Shown here: piece by piece, positions 28,689 to 29,301 of the stretch | How positions within the stretch are numbered: position 1 is the stretch's first letter | Layout of the letters: each line of letters begins with the position of its first letter | DNA from: JAGYLJ01 sp034661035 | Lineage (GTDB): Bacteria; Patescibacteriota; Minisyncoccia; Phycocordibacterales; UBA12079 | Direction: 5' to 3' | Assembly (NCBI GenBank): GCA_034661035.1 | Contig: JAYEKM010000022.1 | Coordinates: 1 to 29,301 of the forward strand | DNA: 29,301 nucleotides | Made by a program: the position numbers and the translations under genes | The notes under the pieces: model-generated | Database searches by the model: none | Told to the model about the DNA's origin: nothing | The model's input: only the letters and a program-made list of their open reading frames with translations

Positions 28689-28774
28689 CACTATTGAAAG
28701 TTAAAAATTAAATAATAGGAGTTTGATATGAATTATGTTTCCAATTTATCTTTTCTTCTCTACCACCACATTTA

Positions 28775-29301
28775 TTAATTTTTTAATGATTCAACTTCTT
28801 TTTGTAGTTTATAAATCATATCTTTCATATCAACATTTTCTGTTTGTATCTTCTTGTTTTCTAACCTTAATTCCTTTATTCCCTCTATCAACAAAGGTAT
28901 GATTTGGGTATAATCTACTCCTAAATAACCATTATCATTTATAACAGAAACTGCTTCGGGTAAAACCTGTTGTAAAGCCTGTGCTGATATTCCAGCTTCT
29001 CTAACCTGTCCATATTTTTCTTTGTTTTTATGTTCAAACGTAAAACCTTCTAATTTAATTATTTTATCTAATGAATTAGATAACGGTATTATATTCGTTT
29101 TTAATCTAATATCAGAAACATCTGTAATAGTACCTGTGTACTCTATACTTCCAATGACATCTAGGGTAACACTTGGATTTGTTATGCCGATGCCGATGTT
29201 GCCTGTTCCATCTTGGATTGTCAATCTAGTTGTGCCACTATAAATTCCCTCTTTAATATGTAAATCACTCCCTGAATAACTTCCTACCCACCAGTCCCCG
29301 T
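28775..29301 (-). CDS. S74-type (endosialidase chaperone) surface or fibre protein, C-terminal part
   Basis: The frame runs open through the right edge (about 175 residues visible), so the protein begins outside the window. A TTG at 29224 is internal, not the start. The visible part has a repeat-like stretch (DLHIKEGIYSGTTRLTIQDG, GNIGIGITNPSVTLDVIGS) and then the S74 motif SDIRLKTNI at about 29116-29090. Here the Ser-Asp pair is the self-cleavage site of this chaperone family. The G.SAQ.L....PEAV helix and a coiled-coil end (KELRLENKKIQTENVDMKD) follow. After trimer assembly the chaperone piece is normally released. It is homologous in outline to the fragment at 3-191. Surface protein or tail fibre cannot be told apart here. 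Confidence 0.85.
   Translation of the reverse strand, partial: GDWWVGSYSGSDLHIKEGIYSGTTRLTIQDGTGNIGIGITNPSVTLDVIGSIEYTGTITDVSDIRLKTNIIPLSNSLDKIIKLEGFTFEHKNKEKYGQVREAGISAQALQQVLPEAVSVINDNGYLGVDYTQIIPLLIEGIKELRLENKKIQTENVDMKDMIYKLQKEVESLKN

Overview
The window looks like chromosomal DNA from a small-genome bacterium of the Candidate Phyla Radiation (Patescibacteria, probably a Parcubacteria-type lineage). This is inference from several signs. The core genes are AT-rich and compact. IF-2 is short (about 508 aa), DnaX is short and lacks its zinc module, and L33 is a four-cysteine form. A DUF4446 protein, a Gmad2 protein with a cysteine-rich front, and a matrixin-like protease with a coiled-coil insert fit the same group. 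Many core genes have a -10 box 6-10 nt before the ATG. No rRNA, CRISPR array, transposase or integrase is visible.

Layout: 1-191 is the end of an S74-type (endosialidase chaperone) surface or fibre protein. 190-540 (minus) is a strongly promoted, highly structured RNA of about 270 nt that I cannot assign. 647-3190 holds dnaB, a small Shine-Dalgarno-led gene and recR. 3213-5809 (minus) is a secreted cysteine-repeat protein with a membrane-anchored Ig-like partner, followed by monocistronic rplU. 6474-7807 is an anchored small protein plus a matrixin-like protease. 7888-8303 is a small SD-led transcript with two mini-ORFs. 8308-8420 holds very long perfect hairpins. 8467-13543 (minus) is tRNA-Tyr, a ClpB/ClpC-hybrid ATPase, a degenerate HtrA-like protein and a cysteine desulfurase. 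13610-17333 (plus) is DUF4446, infB, rbfA, tRNA-Cys, tRNA-Leu, murI, tRNA-Lys and a small ORF. 17447-17921 is a leaderless mini-ORF, rpmG and tRNA-Trp. 17960-18140 holds tRNA-like debris. 18148-23015 (minus) is a Pif1-like helicase, argS, a Gmad2 protein and a rhodanese. 23180-24112 is a VanY-type peptidase. 24223-27474 (minus) is a GC-richer block of SD-led unknown or envelope genes with tRNA-Gln and a broken tRNA-Gln copy. 27647-28675 is dnaX, and the window closes inside a second S74 protein.

Two expression dialects are intermixed. Core genes (dnaB, recR, rplU, the HtrA-like gene, the cysteine desulfurase, DUF4446, the helicase, rhodanese, VanY and dnaX) have a -10 hexamer ending 6-10 nt before the start codon, which implies leaderless mRNAs. 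Seven accessory genes (2121-2417, 7888-8079, 8092-8175, 24223-24744, 25239-26138, 26381-26611, 26626-27474) have strong AGGAGG-like sites. Those for which a promoter can be proposed have real 5' leaders, and most of the seven are visibly richer in G+C. The best candidates for undescribed biology are the structured RNA at about 230-498, this two-mode start signal, and the SD-led envelope block at 25239-27474.
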